A stretch of 64,000 nt of DNA, taken from assembly GCA_021030915.1 (NCBI GenBank), contig JAGEMR010000070.1:94274-158273 (forward strand), given 5' to 3'. Source of the stretch: Astrothelium macrocarpum. Lineage: Eukaryota > Ascomycota > Dothideomycetes > Trypetheliales > Trypetheliaceae. Both the position numbers and the translations under genes were made by a program. Positions 30,777 to 43,005 of the stretch are shown one piece after another (position 1 is the first letter of the stretch; each line of letters opens with the position of its first letter). The notes under the pieces were generated by a model, which worked only from the letters and a program-made list of their open reading frames with translations, was not told where the DNA came from and made no database searches.

Positions 30777-33700
30777 CTAACTTATGTTCACACCGACCTC
30801 GGCCCTCCTTCGCTCGTCGTCAGTGTGACGTTGAACATCTTCTTGGAAAAGCCTCGTCTCTCTCAAAATCTGCTTGACATGAGATACGCCTAATTTTTCG
30901 TCGCCTTCTCGGCCTCCTGCAAGCGAGGCAGCCGAGAAGAGGATATTGCGAATTTGGCGCCCGTTGAGATTCCGGAACGGAGGGTCTCTATCTCTTTCAC
31001 GCTCATCGATCCATTTTAGGAGCTGTTGCTTATCGGCATTGTCATGTCTCAGCTGCTGGACAAAATTTTCATAAATCCTTCGCTTCTGCTGATCGTCAAG
31101 CTCGGGGTATCGAATAGCAAGATTAATACGCGATTGCACTGCGATATCCAGGGATTTAATCCGATTTGTAGTGAGTATCAGAATACCACTGTAGTATTCC
31201 AACGATCGCAAGAGCACTGGTTATATAAGCTTGGAGACAATATTCTGTGGCTAGCAGTAGAACTTACCAGAGACAAGGGCGTTTCTACCAAGTTCTGCTG
31301 TGTTATTAGCTCGAGACTCGAGAAATACATCGGCTTCATCACTTGATTTGGTATCAGCAACATTTTCCCCTTCAATGGCTCAAATTTGGGCCAGGCTTAT
31401 CCTACAAGAGCAAAACTGCCTTCCACGAAGCTGCCAAGTCAAACAGTACATCTAGTTTCCTCTGGATTTCGGCAGGATCTAGGCCGATATCGGATACTGC
31501 TACAGGGAGTAGCGGCTTTCCAGTCGCTTTGCTGATGCTCTCTTTAACTGATTAGTGATTGCTGGGTAGTCTTGTATCAAATTCTTACCAGCAGTGGAAG
31601 TTTTGCCGGCTCCTGGAGGACCTAGCTTTACTCAGTCATCGGAATTAGAGACAGTGACCTGAAACAAACCGTGTAACAAGATGGTGAGCCCAGTCCCCTT
31701 TTCTTTACTGAGATCCTGCATAATTGGAACTGCACCATCACCGCTTGCATGATTCCGGATCAAATTCCGGACCAGATCTTTCTGTGCCTCATCCATCTGA
31801 AGTCTGTTGAAGCTGTCATCGCTCATGTTGTCAGCCAAAGTATTTATCTGGTCCACGTTCAGCTCTAGCCACCGTTTCTGTGTCAACCAATAACCGAGAA
31901 CGCGTGGAGGCAAGAGCATGTAGTGTATATCTGTAAAGCTCTCGGCATCCTTTTCAGTCCTCCCATCGAAATACGTCTTCTGATTGTCGTTTAACCGGTG
32001 ATTCTCCTCACAATATTGACATTGACACCGAGCACTGCCTTCTGGTTCAATAAGCTCCAAGTCCCCCATGTGAGGTGACACTCTGAAGGCCGGACCGTGG
32101 TCGATATATGCTTTGTGGTCAATAATGACCTGATCTCGGTTGAGCTAAAGCTTGTTGTGAACAATCATTCCTAGAGAAAGCAAACCCCACTTACATTCGA
32201 GCGACGAGCGCCTTTGGAGTCTTCTCGCGATCCGTATAAAGGAGGGGATGAATCGAGCACCGAACCAAAGTCTGAACGAAGGCTAGATCTGGTAACCTTC
32301 CTAAAACCTTCGCCCCTTGCAAGTGCAGCACCGTTGTATTCGTATACATGTGACGATGAAGATAGGCAAACATCACAAAATTTCTAGCCTCTTGCGATTA
32401 ACTGCAGTTTCACACCCTCTGGATCCCGGTCGTACTGCAACGGATAACAGGGAAGAGTACTGATTTGCTTCTCATCCTTGAATCGCTCAAATTCGAACAC
32501 CACGAATCCACGGTTAAATTGCGTACCGTCCCAATCATACGTCCAACAGTAGAGTAGCCACAGTTCCTTCCTTTTCTCATCAGCCTCCTCTATATCGGTA
32601 GATTCCGCATAGTACACAATTAATAGTTGAGGCTGCTTGAAGCACGACCTCGCAAGGACCAGCTCTCCGGGCGGAAATAGGGTCCACAAGAGTTCCCATG
32701 CAACAGTGCTCGTTAAATGAGGAGGCTCTCTGGCGGTCTTAAAATAGTCTTCGAGCTCGACAGAAGACTCGATCTTTGTCAACAAAAGCTTGAGATCCTC
32801 CATTGTGTATGACATAGTTTCCGGATTCTTCAAAGCATGACTATTCCTTGGCTCGTCGAGGTCTTTCTGACGATTGTGCGTTTCTTGAGGTCGCTCAAAT
32901 TTTCTCGACAGCTCCACCCAAATAGGTTTCTCTTTGTCCATGCTGACGAGGTCTTGGAAATCTGTCCAAGAGTGAATGAAAGCCTCGTACGGGCTATAGA
33001 ATGTTGATTTCAGTGCGGGATTAAAGTGTCTATAGCGAGGATTATGCGCCAGGACGAAGAGTATCAGGGCGTTCAGATTAAGATCTCGCACTTCCAGTTC
33101 CGACTCGAGGTATTTACCGCTTTCTGCATATCTCTTCAACAGCACCATGCTCGGCGTAGAAGTCTCCGACTTCTGGGTTTCCTCCGCCGACGATATCTGG
33201 TTGCTGTCTATCTCTTCCTTGATATCTTTCTCTTCACGAATGCCCTCCAAATTGTAGCGAGACTCCCGGTACAGAATGCGTGACTGCTTGTGACCATTCT
33301 TCTTCGCTTCCTCGGTAGCCTGCTGATCAGGCGTTCCTTCAGAATCAGCTTTCTTCACTGCATCGCTCTCTCCGTCTTTGACGCCATCATTCTGCTCGGC
33401 AAAATCAACATGTACAATATGCGATCGTAAATCAGAAGCACTTGATTTGGTGTCGTTCGCATGTTTCTTTTTCTCATCCTGATCGCTATCATTGTCTTTG
33501 TCAACTCGTATTCGGGACTCCAGCGCCTCGATACGCTTCTCTAAGAGTTCAATATAACATGACTCCAAATGTCTGACTTTCGATGACACTATGATGGGCT
33601 GAACATCATCCTTTGGCGACCGATCCTGCGGGGCCATTGCTTGCTGAACTCTGCCACTTTCCGTAGCGAGATGCGCTCTACTGAAAATGTCATCCAAGTT

Positions 33701-33865
33701 CTTCGTGCTTTCCATCAGCTGAGCGCTCGTTGACGGCAATGCACTTATACTTGGCGTAGTGACACGTCTGGTTTCGCTAATTTGAGCGGCCTCTGATCCA
33801 CTCCTCCCCAGAAGAAAGAGAAAACGAAACAATACTCCCAACTGTGGCTCTGGATCTTGACGCAT
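30777..33865 (-). pseudogene. AAA-family ATPase with DUF7025-type N-terminus, one in-frame TAG
   Basis: Six exons: complement(30777..31216, 31268..31341, 31406..31541, 31589..31621, 31670..32129, 32195..33865). All introns are 47-65 bp and all phases agree, giving 937 codons if the single in-frame TAG at 32384-32386 (codon 494, after KLQLIARG and before KFCDV) is ignored. The N-terminal half is charged with a coiled-coil (about 90-120), then a DUF7025-like region (LNLNALILFVLAHNPRYRH, ELLWTLFPPGELV, MHLPPRVLGY-like MLLPPRVLGYWL). The AAA core has Walker A GPPGAGKT (711-718), Walker B VLLFDEADVF, GILILTTNR and an arginine-rich end. Such ATPases are common in filamentous ascomycetes and unstudied. 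The TAG would cut the product before the ATPase core, so it is called a pseudogene unless the base is an error. Translation may start at 33715 rather than 33865. Confidence 0.75.
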
Positions 33866-34687
33866 ATATCGTAGCTGAGCCAGTCAATAAAATGCCGACG
33901 TAGTGCAATTGGTCGCTTTCTGGCCCCCAAGAAGTGTCCTGCAAGCACCCGCGAAATCTAGTCAGGCAGATTACACTACGATGTTGCATTGAGTGGGATT
34001 CATGCTGCTTGAGGCATCCTCTTCGACCACATTGGCTCAATAGCCTTACACATTGACCATGTGGAACGGTCTTAGCATAGTATTCTGCTATGATGATCGT
34101 GCCCAAATAACGTGGTGGTGCCAGCGGTACCATTCACCGTTTAGTCAAGACAGGAGACCGTGCCAAGCGGCAGGGAAATCATCCTGCAATTCTTGGTTTC
34201 GTTGTGCAGTTTTACACCGGCGCACGAAGCTGTAAATTGATTACAAGCCTTGAGACACAGCCAGATATGATTCCAGGGGTGGAGGAATAGGGGCTTGTAA
34301 GACCTTGATAAGAGAGCGGAACTCGCCGGTCAGATAGTCCCACAATACTGCGTGCATTCTGCGTTTCTTTGTAGGGATAAGAAAACGTCGGATTCATGTG
34401 AACTACTTTGTATGATATGAAAAGATGAGCCGCAAAAATGTAAGAGAGTACGATAAAGGTTAGCAGAAAGTGATCAGCACAGACTAAATCTGCAGAAGCA
34501 AAGAAGACAGAGCGCATGAGCCGCTCCTTAGCAAGGCCACTAACATTAGTTCATAAATTAGGGCGCAATTGGTGCGCCTCTTTTGATAATCAGATCTGCT
34601 CATTTCTCAACTTCCTCATTGCAGTCAGCGCAAAAATTCCTGGCGCTCAAGTAATCACTATACTCAAACGTCATTTCAGCTCAAGCC
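33866..34687. promoter_or_regulatory. Divergent intergenic region
   Basis: Space between the AAA ATPase (minus) and the DUF7708 gene (plus), presumably holding both promoters. Frames of about 100 codons exist but show no conserved features. Confidence 0.4.
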
Positions 34688-36415
34688 ATGGTGGAAAACG
34701 CTGCAGTCGCGAACTCCGAAAAAGCAGAACGTACGGGATGGAAAGATTTCTGGAGAAACCCTAATAAGGAAAAGTGAGATTGGTGAGAGTTGATACGACT
34801 CAGCCTACTAATTAAACACAGACTGAAGGAAGTCAACGACGTGATTGGCAGTCATGCAGAATTTGTGAAAAAAGTTCCGGTGAAGAAAGTTTCAAAGATC
34901 GATCGAGAGGCGATCCGCAATTTAGATCACAAGGAGCTGGAGGAACTGATGGCTCGCCACCTCGATACAGCTGCAGAGACAAGAAGCCGTTACGATGAAG
35001 ATAAGGGCACTGTACGCAGAATCGGCGATAATAGGGTGAAGTTTACAAAGATAGTGTCGGAATATGTTGAGGCCTACTCGGGCATCATTGAGATCATGAA
35101 AGGTGCCGAACAGCAATACGGGGGAGTTGCATATGCCACGATATCTCTCCTCTTGATTGTGAGTGTCGTCTAATGTAAGTGACCCTTGACTGATATATGT
35201 AGGTTGCGGTAAATAAAGAGAAGAAAGAAAAGCGTGTTGAAGATACAATGCGAACTTTGCAGCGAGAATTCGTTCGAATCCAGACGGTTAAGCGGGTTCA
35301 CGGGACGCCGACTATGCAGCGATTGGTTTGTGACGCATTTGTTGAAAGCATTCTGTTTCTTAGATGGGCAACGCAATACTACGCAAAACAAACGTGGCAT
35401 AGGGTCATTGAGGCACTTACCAGGCCACCAAATACTGAGCTTGATCAATCCACAGGAAATATCGCACGTGCTGTGGTCGAAATCGAAAAGGAACGCGATG
35501 CTCTCGACAGTAAGAGGTTGTTTGAAGTTCAGGCAGAACTTGGGCATGTTCGCAACGCTGTCGATGATATTGAATTACGTGTTGACGGTACTGAGGCAGC
35601 TTACCAATCGATTCGTGGACCGTTCTGCTAATCGACGCATGACAGACATTGAAGCGCGCGACGAAGGAGTCCAACTCGACAAGTTGAGGGAGATGGTAGC
35701 AACTCCAATTAAAGATCGTGCTTCTAGACTGCGGAGATATGAAGATGCTTTGGATAGCGCATTTCGTAATCTACCGCGTTTCACGCCATTCGAAATGGCA
35801 ACATTGGATAGTCAACGAGAATATCGTGCATGGAACACAAGCCCCTCCTCGTCATTACTATTACTTTACGGAGAAACAGTAGCTCACGCTGGCTCCTGTT
35901 GCTGGTTATCTCCGGCGCTGATTCCTATTATCAACCAGGCAAAGAGCCAAGAAAGGATGCTGGCATGGTTTTGCTGTCAAAAGGATGCGGCTCTTGGCGA
36001 CCCTGTCCCAATAACAGCCATCGTAAGAGATCTAGTGGATCAATTACTTGAACAGAGCAGATCTTTGCTAAGAAAGCAAGCTTGGTACGAGGAACTTTCG
36101 AAATATGCTATGGCAGTATCCAAAGACGCGGAAAATGCAGAAGTCCACTTTGATTTACTTCAAAAGGCCTCCCAAACCTTTTCCGAGCTTATCCTCGTCG
36201 TAGACCGAAGTGATCTCGTTATAGGCGAGACATGGAATTGGCTCCAACGTTTTGTCAAACTTGTGAGGGAATCGTCTCAAACTATACGTATCCTTCTCAT
36301 TGCGTCTTCGAATGGCCATACCGGTCCAAATGGGAAATTGGAACCACAACTTTTCAGAGATCTGCAACAGCAGCTTCGTGATCAGTTTTCCAAGCTTGAG
36401 CTAAATAATTCCTAA
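34688..36415 (+). CDS. DUF7708 domain NLR-like protein, truncated NTPase region
   Basis: Four exons: 34688..34773, 34822..35158, 35203..35587, 35646..36415; 525 residues. The introns are 44-58 bp. The third has a CTGCTAAT branch and restores the frame that otherwise appears shifted; its donor could also be 10 nt upstream (GTGTTG), giving the same phase. The N-terminal half matches the DUF7708 region found ahead of NACHT/ankyrin modules in fungal NLR-like proteins (YVEAYSGIIEIMKGAEQQYGGVAYATISLLLIVAVNK). Then comes a coiled segment (IEARDEGVQLDKLREM) and an NTPase-like part with SSSLLLLYGETVAHAGSCCWLSP in place of a normal P-loop, MLAWFCCQKD and FSELILVVDRSDL. No repeat domain follows, so it is short for the class. 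The 3' end is uncertain: an intron from 36378 (GTGATC) to 36426 could replace the last residues. Confidence 0.72.
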
Positions 36416-37505
36416 ATAACAATCAGACAACCAGAAAGTCAACGGCAAACCTCAGAGCAGTTGAATATATTCATGAAACCACCAACGATTTGGAAACGCT
36501 CCTGGTATGGTCCAATTCGACTCTCGAGCAGGCTCAGTTCGACTATCCAGCGTGATTTCTGGCGAGAGTCGTAAGAAGTAAGGCTCTCAGTTGGAATGGT
36601 AAAGAACAAAGACCAAGTCAGAATTTTTGGAAGAACTTCCACTCGCATGATAAATGGTGCCACTTTCGGCCGACGTAGCAACAGCTTTACAGAATTGAGG
36701 CGGTCTCCAATGCGTTCAATCCCTGGAAACATACTGCATTTTCGCGTGTCTCGTGATGCACGCACCGTGGCCAGGTGCATTTCTACCATATATCGATGAT
36801 CAAAGCCGCAGGCCGGCAGACCAAAAAATATGCAATTCTTCTTTTGCTGGTCTAAGCTGCAGATCTGAGAAAATATCTCTGAGAAAAGGGGATAACAAGA
36901 AGGAAAGAAACAAGGGTCCCGCGGAAATAAGCAAAGCCACTTTCGTCCCTAACGAGGGACCTTCTCCTTTTCCACTCCATTCCGATCTCCATGCTCACTT
37001 ACGCTCTTCTGTTCCGTAAAATCTATTCCTTCATTATTCTTCTTCATTTCTCTTCTCATATTAGCTTTAGCCTTCACGACTTGTCGTAACATCTCTTGCC
37101 AGGCCACTGCTCCTCGAAACAAGTCGAAGGCATCATCTTGCTCGTGACCTCGTGACCTCGCCCTTCAAATTAGCGTCGTCTACCTTCTCAACTTGTCAGC
37201 CCAGTGTGTCGCTCGACTAAGATTCAATCCGCTCCAATTCACGAACCCTTTTCCAACTTCAGACACTTTCCTGTCTCTTAATTTGAGCCGTTTTCTCGAA
37301 GAGAACCAAAGATCGCCTCTGGAGGGTATCTCCGCTTTTCGAGCTTCGGGTATGATTGAATTGCCCTTCTTTGCTTTCAAAAAGCCCGCTATCTAACTCA
37401 TGCGATTGCTGTGTGGTATTCGTGCGCAGAGTCGAGCCAGATCACAGTAGCTGGTTGGCCTAAAGCATCGAGCAATAAAAGGATCTGGATCTCTCGTCGG
37501 AGAAC
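36416..37505. other. Intergenic region with pyrimidine-rich leader
   Basis: 1.1 kb between the DUF7708 gene and the CorA-like gene. The first 120 bases contain a protein-like frame (AVEYIHETTNDLETLLVWSN, about 36418-36552) that could be a remnant or a missed 3' exon. From about 36950 the DNA is pyrimidine-rich, typical of a fungal promoter and 5' leader for the gene at 37506. Confidence 0.45.
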
Positions 37506-39185
37506 ATGTCAACAGGATTTTCCCTTTATCGCGATTCCGTACGTGAGTCCTTGGACGAGTGGTCGGAACTATCCTGGTTAAATCGATTTCTTCAAACCCC
37601 GAAGCCGGTTGGCGGAGATGAAACATCTGTTCAGGTTTTTGAGCTCATTGGCACGTGCTTCGTAACATCTCCAACTGACGGTACACCTGAGTCACTGGTC
37701 AATGTTCTTGAAACTCAAACGCAGGATTCGCGGTTACGGGTGGTATTGCTCTGCCACGGAGAAAGTTGGGATGTGGATCGTGACATTGTCGATTTTATCA
37801 GCAATCAATACGATATAGATCCTCGTTTCATCGCCAAACACTTTGACTATCCAGACATCGCTATGGAGAGGCATTGTCCTGCAGATCTTCGCCGCAAGGT
37901 GGATGATACTGCCTGTGCCTTCGATACAGAGAAATACAAATGGGAATATGGGGGTGACTTGATATGTTCACTGTCTACGCAACTTCATTCGTGGTTCTGT
38001 TTCAGCTACGATCATGAGAGTTTGTCGCTTACTGTCCACGAGGATTCATCTCAAGTAACGCGTGAGTTGGCCAAGTTTACCCTAAGGCAAATAGAAACAT
38101 GACGACCTTCACAACTACTTTTCCTCCTCCGTTCTTCTCGAAGCCAGCTCATGGACGTGTCACGCAGCTTTTGGTATTATCAAAACGCACAGGTCACAAG
38201 ATCGGAACTCCGAAGAGCACAGCGTCTAAAGTCTCTCGACGACTGTTTTGTTCGTAATTTATTGGACCTGGAACTTCCTGACACGGCAGGAAATCATGAG
38301 TTCATAAGCAAAATAGCCCTTCCATATGTCGCAAATTTAACCAGTTGCTCAATTGCGCAGTATAACAGAGTGATAGCTCCGGCTGCATTGGAAATGCGGG
38401 GCTTACGGCCAACAGACGACGAAACATTATTCAACGAAATACGACAGGTTGTGTGTCTAAAACGTCAACTTGGATCATTCTTGAACGAATTCCGTAGAAA
38501 TGAAATTGGAATGGACCACACCATAAGACGGGGATTGGAAGCATATCGTCTTCTTGGCCATCTCGTGGAAGACCTCAAAAGACTTGAATCTGTTAATGAG
38601 AATGGCGACAGAAAATTCCAGTCTACTTCCCTCGTGGACGTTGTTCAGGCGCAGGTAGACGAAGCAAAGACAGCCAAGGCCACATCCGAACAACTTGGCC
38701 TTCCAAGCCGATTAGCTTACATATTTCTCCCTTTACAATTAACCACATCGGTACTGGGCATGAACTTAAGAGCCTTCGGGTCTGGCCAGATAGAGCTCGG
38801 TACATTCTTAGTCATGCTCTCGACAATCGCTTCTCTATCCTTTGTGCCTTTAGCGTTCTCATCATTCTCAGAGTTACTTCTCAAACGAACACCCCAAATT
38901 TTGGAGATATCACGGTACTCGCCGAGGGCTGCTCTCTTATTTGGATGGTTTTGCTTGTTTCATTCAAGCTATATGAATAATGCAGTTCGGTTTAGTGGCA
39001 TAGCTTGGAATATCGAAACTTCCAAGACTAGGCCTGCAGTAAGAAGGCAGAATAATAGTGGGCGCTGGACCACTCAGCGAAGAGATATATCTAATAGTTT
39101 GAGGAGGAAACATCTCAGCTTCTTCTCCAGGTATTGGCAGAATATGCTCAAAGAGCTTTTTGAGATCGTGGATTCCTCCGAATGA
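37506..39185 (+). CDS. CorA-like membrane protein with GMN motif
   Basis: Two exons, 37506..38054 and 38148..39185, 528 residues. The 93-bp intron has a GTAACG donor, a long pyrimidine tract (38115-38138) and a CCAG acceptor, phase 0; without it a TGA at 38100 seems to break the gene. The N-terminal part is soluble and acidic; the middle holds long helices (TLFNEIRQVVCLKRQLGSFL, AYRLLGHLVEDLKRLE). Near the C-terminus come two hydrophobic segments around the motif GMN (about residues 387-389): AYIFLPLQLTTSVLGMN, then FLVMLSTIASLSFVPLAFS. This is the layout of CorA/Mrs2-type Mg2+ channels, and many fungal proteins of this kind have an unstudied N-terminal domain. Transport of Mg2+ is a family-based inference. 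Confidence 0.82.
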
Positions 39186-40423
39186 CGAAGACGATAGGGA
39201 TATTCACGCCGCATAATACTATTAGTGCGCTTGACGATGGTAGGACAGCCGACTCCACGACTTGGTAAGATACTCCACTTGCATAGTCTTTGGAAAATAG
39301 CCTCGCTAATCCCAAGCTACCTCATAGGGTCTGCGTAAACAAACCGGTACTATAAGGACCAACCGATATGGAATAGAAAATAACCTCGTTCGCAATGGCT
39401 AATGATTAAGCGGCCGAAGTGTCGGATAGCAGGACTAAGAATACTGTAAATAGACGATATCCAACTCCGTCTCCTTCACGTATCGCATTGTGGATAATAG
39501 ACACCTGTCCATTTGCCTGGTTGCCACATAAAGAATGGGGTTATTTCGTTGTTCTGATTCGAACTCAGAGACGGGGTAGAAATGTGGATGCTGAATGAGG
39601 CTAGCCAAAGAAGGAACCAGGTTGTGATCCACGCGCTCTTGAACACGCTTTTTTGATATCTCACTTTATCGATTCTCAGACAATACAACCTAGTTATGGA
39701 ATTATGGAGTCTTCCGCACTCGTTCCAGTCGAAATACGGCTTTCAGTATTCAGCAGTCTATGTATGTTTGAAGAAAAGTGAAATTTAGAGTTTCTATGTC
39801 AAATGTCACTAGTTGCGCACGAAACTCTGTACATGCTCTTATAATATCAACGCGATGGCTGGAGACATAGATAGGCGCTTCATATCCGGAACAAGCTCTT
39901 CAAGCCCGGTTTAATGCATCTCCAAAGTTGGGTTGTATACAAGGTCAGCTCTGTGTGATATTAGACAAAAAATAGGAGGGCTTATTGAGAAGGTGAGCCG
40001 CTGGTCAACTTTCTCCGACCATAGTGTAAAGTTGAAAAAATGAGTATAAGTCAGTAAATTTTATCTCTCAGAAACAAGGGTTAGCTCTTCATTCTTTCGC
40101 GTATTGTTTGATCCACGGGGGTTGCGGCCTTCGATCTTGGTTCTTCCTTGTTCCCGTTTGTCATCTTCACAATTCTTCCTTTGCTCCATTCGATACCTAC
40201 ATTCCCCTCTTTTCCAATCCAATAACTGATCCATCCTTTTTCCCATCAAACACAAGTTTTTTCATTCCCTTTCTTCCACGCAGCTCTCAAAGACCTTTAA
40301 ATATGTAATCAATTACCGCACAGCCTTGCTGCATACCTTATAACCGCAATTTCCAGGCACTACCTAAAATCCCCAATGTTCTAGTCCACTTTCCGGAATA
40401 TAGATACCTATAGATTCTAAAGA
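39186..40423. other. Intergenic region, nothing recognised
   Basis: 1.2 kb without a supported gene. The last 350 bases (from about 40080) are pyrimidine-rich and probably form the promoter and leader of the secreted-protein gene at 40424. Confidence 0.5.
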
Positions 40424-41256
40424 ATGAGGCTTTTGATTGCTTGTTTTACTCTTATTCTTTTTACGACTGGTTCCTTTTCTCTCCATGTGCTCCAACCGAG
40501 CAAACGTGACAACAATACTATTACTACAGAGTAAGATTCTGCAGGAATAACAGCACAAAAGCAAGCAGTGTTGACAGTCAATTCAGTGACATCATATTCA
40601 TACTAGCCTACGCGCCTATCTCTCATTTAAAAGGACGCAGTAGTGAGCAAACTAACTCGGTAGGATTCGCCAAAAGATCGATTTTGAGGCCTATTAACCA
40701 GTGTCCATGGCCTGGGAGTGGAATGCATCCTTCTTTCAACATGTCTTTGGGATCCGTGTGCCTACCCACTGTATCTCTAGTATCTTGGGATCTATTGTGC
40801 ATCCGAGAACCGCCGCCTAGACGAGACGGAGTACCGCTTGAGCAACACGTCCTAGGTCGTTGTAATGACGATGAAGTATGTGTTGATAGAGGCCCTGATG
40901 AACATCAGCACCCGCAAGCCGTTTGTGTTCGTGGAACCATCGGGTCGACACTTATCCAGAGTGTACATGACGAAATTAATCGGCACATTTGGGCAATGCT
41001 CTTGAATCCTACGACCGAAGACGAGGGCATCGATATTTCTCTCACCGGGCCACACATTGATCAACCTTATACTGCTAGATCCATTTCAATCGCTCCTATG
41101 GACGAATCCCGTCTTACACTAGCTCGAACGATGCGGTGTACAAACTGCAGCACGATTCATTGGCCACAGCCGCCACTAGGAACAATCGGGTTTGACATAA
41201 ATTTAATATTGCAAGATGCTGATGATGAGCCGACATTGTATGGTCGAGGAGTATAG
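40424..41256 (+). CDS. Secreted eight-cysteine protein, candidate effector
   Basis: Two-exon model, 40424..40530 and 40641..41256, 240 residues. The 110-bp intron has a GTAAGA donor and a CGCAG acceptor (phase 2); it removes a TAA just after exon 1. Residues 1-20 are a clear signal peptide (MRLLIACFTLILFTTGSFSL). Two Lys-Arg dipeptides follow at 27-28 (PSKR) and 47-48 (FAKR), placed like Kex2 processing sites. The mature part has eight cysteines, in NQC, SVC, LLC, GRC, EVC, AVC, MRC and TNC contexts, and the segment PPPRRDGVPLEQHVLGRCNDD. No enzymatic domain is recognised. The whole is typical of a secreted, disulphide-bonded fungal protein; an effector role is only a possibility. The acceptor is the weakest point of the model. 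Confidence 0.7.
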
Positions 41257-43005
41257 CAAAAAAGTGTGAGTTCTTTAGTAGGCTTACGTTATATTCGAAC
41301 ATGCTTTGCGCCGTTTTCCAGGTGAATGACGCCAAACTCGCCGTCTTGCGTTTATCTTGATACTGAGTTTGCCCTGTGTGGTACAGGAAAAGTCGGTGGC
41401 GTGTAGATGAGGGCCAGTCTCTAACGCACAGGTTGTGATTGGCAAGACCAAGCAATGAAAGATTGTTGACAATTCATAACAAACACTGCTCACTGGTTCT
41501 TAGCCGACCAATAGATTAAAGATCAAAAATGTTAACGTAGCTCTCCTGCATCACAGAGCATATACGTAGCATTTGCTGTTTGCGTAAGCATCAACGGCCC
41601 GCAGCCTGTGTGCGGATTATTCGAACTTTCAAAACGCCATTGTGTCAGTAGAACCAGAAGTCCAGTATTTCCAGATTTTGCCAAAGCTTCATATTGGTGT
41701 TGTCCTTACAATCCAGATCAGAGCTATTGCCCTTTCCTTCTTGACAATGTAGAAGACCAAGTCCGTAGATTGGAACACTATTTAACTGGCGAGTTGCCAA
41801 TCAGTAAGATACTATCGAATCGAAGCCTATACAGCAAGCTCATCGAAGCAGTCGTTCGTACGGTCTCACAGGATTGACCTCAGCCTCCAACGCTGCTGAT
41901 CTGCATCGCCAGTACACCCCTATCCCTGTGACCATTTGCTTCCTCATGCGCGTTAAAGGCCGGGTTTAGGTATTATATCCGAGACTAGTACAAGACAAGG
42001 CTCATCCGCCTGAAATCTTCGATTAGGTCTTCATCGTGTAGGGATCCATATAGATATGTAGTGCTGTCTCAGGATATTGGAGCAAATGCAATCTCGTGTT
42101 GGAGAGATAGTCTTGTCGGACTTTCATCGCGGACGACGGGCAAGAATGGCTCGGTACGAAAGTAGGCGTAAGCTCGTCACTTGTTTCGTGGCCTGATCTT
42201 TCAAGAGATTGCGTAACCGCATATTACAAGCAGGTTGGTGAACAAGCCACCAATCGAACCGAAATGGTGATGGCAGATTGTAGCGATAGCGCATTCTCAA
42301 ATGCAAAGGATACACGCTTGGCAGGCAATGGTGTGAAGCGTAGAGATAAGATCTAGTATGGAAGACTTTTAGAAGTGTGTATCCGGAGCTTTGTTGTTGG
42401 CTGGTGAGGGTGAATTTCGGCTCCCTCCTTCCGCTCCGCACCTAATTGCGTGTCTAAATGTTACCACTTAGAAGATGCACAATGCAGCTGGGGTATCTCT
42501 CAGCTCATGGTCCGAAAAAGCACAGTGCAATTGAAATCGGACGATCACCCTCCCTCCTTCTGTAAGGCTTCGACTTACACTCAAACATGGAAGATAGAGA
42601 TCAAAGTGCGGCTGACTCCATTTCATCTATGGTTAAGCATGTACACTCATTGTGGCCAAGCGCTGACATGAGACCACGAGGATTCGAGGACGACGCAGCT
42701 TCAGATTTGCCGCCAACCCGGAATTGACCAAGTCATGGGTGAATGACTACCTGCAATGCAAGTCAGCCGCTCACCAAGCAAGATGAGTATCTCTTGCGTA
42801 ACCTGTGTGGGCCCTAGGCCGCCATGGTCCGCCAAGAGCTGAAGCGATGCAAGCGTTGAGCTATCTTTGCTGTCGTACAACACTTGCTTCATTACCTTCT
42901 TCGCAAGGCACGTTTCGTTACCCTGGAATCATGTCTCTAGCGTTTACTGTACTTTGGTGTCGTACATCTCTCGTTTGAAGTCTTTGAATCCTCTCTACCT
43001 TCGCT
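41257..43005. other. Intergenic region with an orphan reading frame
   Basis: 1.7 kb between the secreted-protein gene and the second rhodopsin-domain gene. Apart from the cysteine-containing frame at 41536-41877 described separately, only short unsupported frames were seen. Confidence 0.45.
41536..41877 (+). other. Orphan cysteine-containing reading frame, possible gene remnant
   Basis: A frame of about 113 codons open between two stops without an internal ATG. It reads like protein: CVSRTRSP, a YWCCPYNPDQSYCPF cluster and an amphipathic stretch ending VEDQVRRLEHYL, then a helical end to TGA at 41875. The cysteine spacing recalls degenerate C2H2-like modules of fungal proteins, but too weakly to name a family. 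It could be an internal exon of an unrecognised gene or a decayed fragment. Confidence 0.25.

Noticed and set aside
35266..35300. GTTCGAATCC, which resembles a tRNA T-arm box
   Set aside because: It lies inside the DUF7708 coding sequence, and no acceptor or anticodon arm can be folded around it by eye.
35560..35650. Apparent frameshift in the DUF7708 gene
   Set aside because: An intron of 58 bp with a CTGCTAAT branch site and matching phase explains the change of frame.
36439..36789. 116-codon minus-strand frame downstream of the DUF7708 gene
   Set aside because: No recognised domain, and it overlaps protein-like sequence on the other strand; there is no way to support it.
38100..38102. 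TGA inside the CorA-like gene, suggesting a pseudogene
   Set aside because: A 93-bp intron (38055-38147) with a GTAACG donor, a long pyrimidine tract and a CCAG acceptor removes it in phase 0, so the gene is intact.
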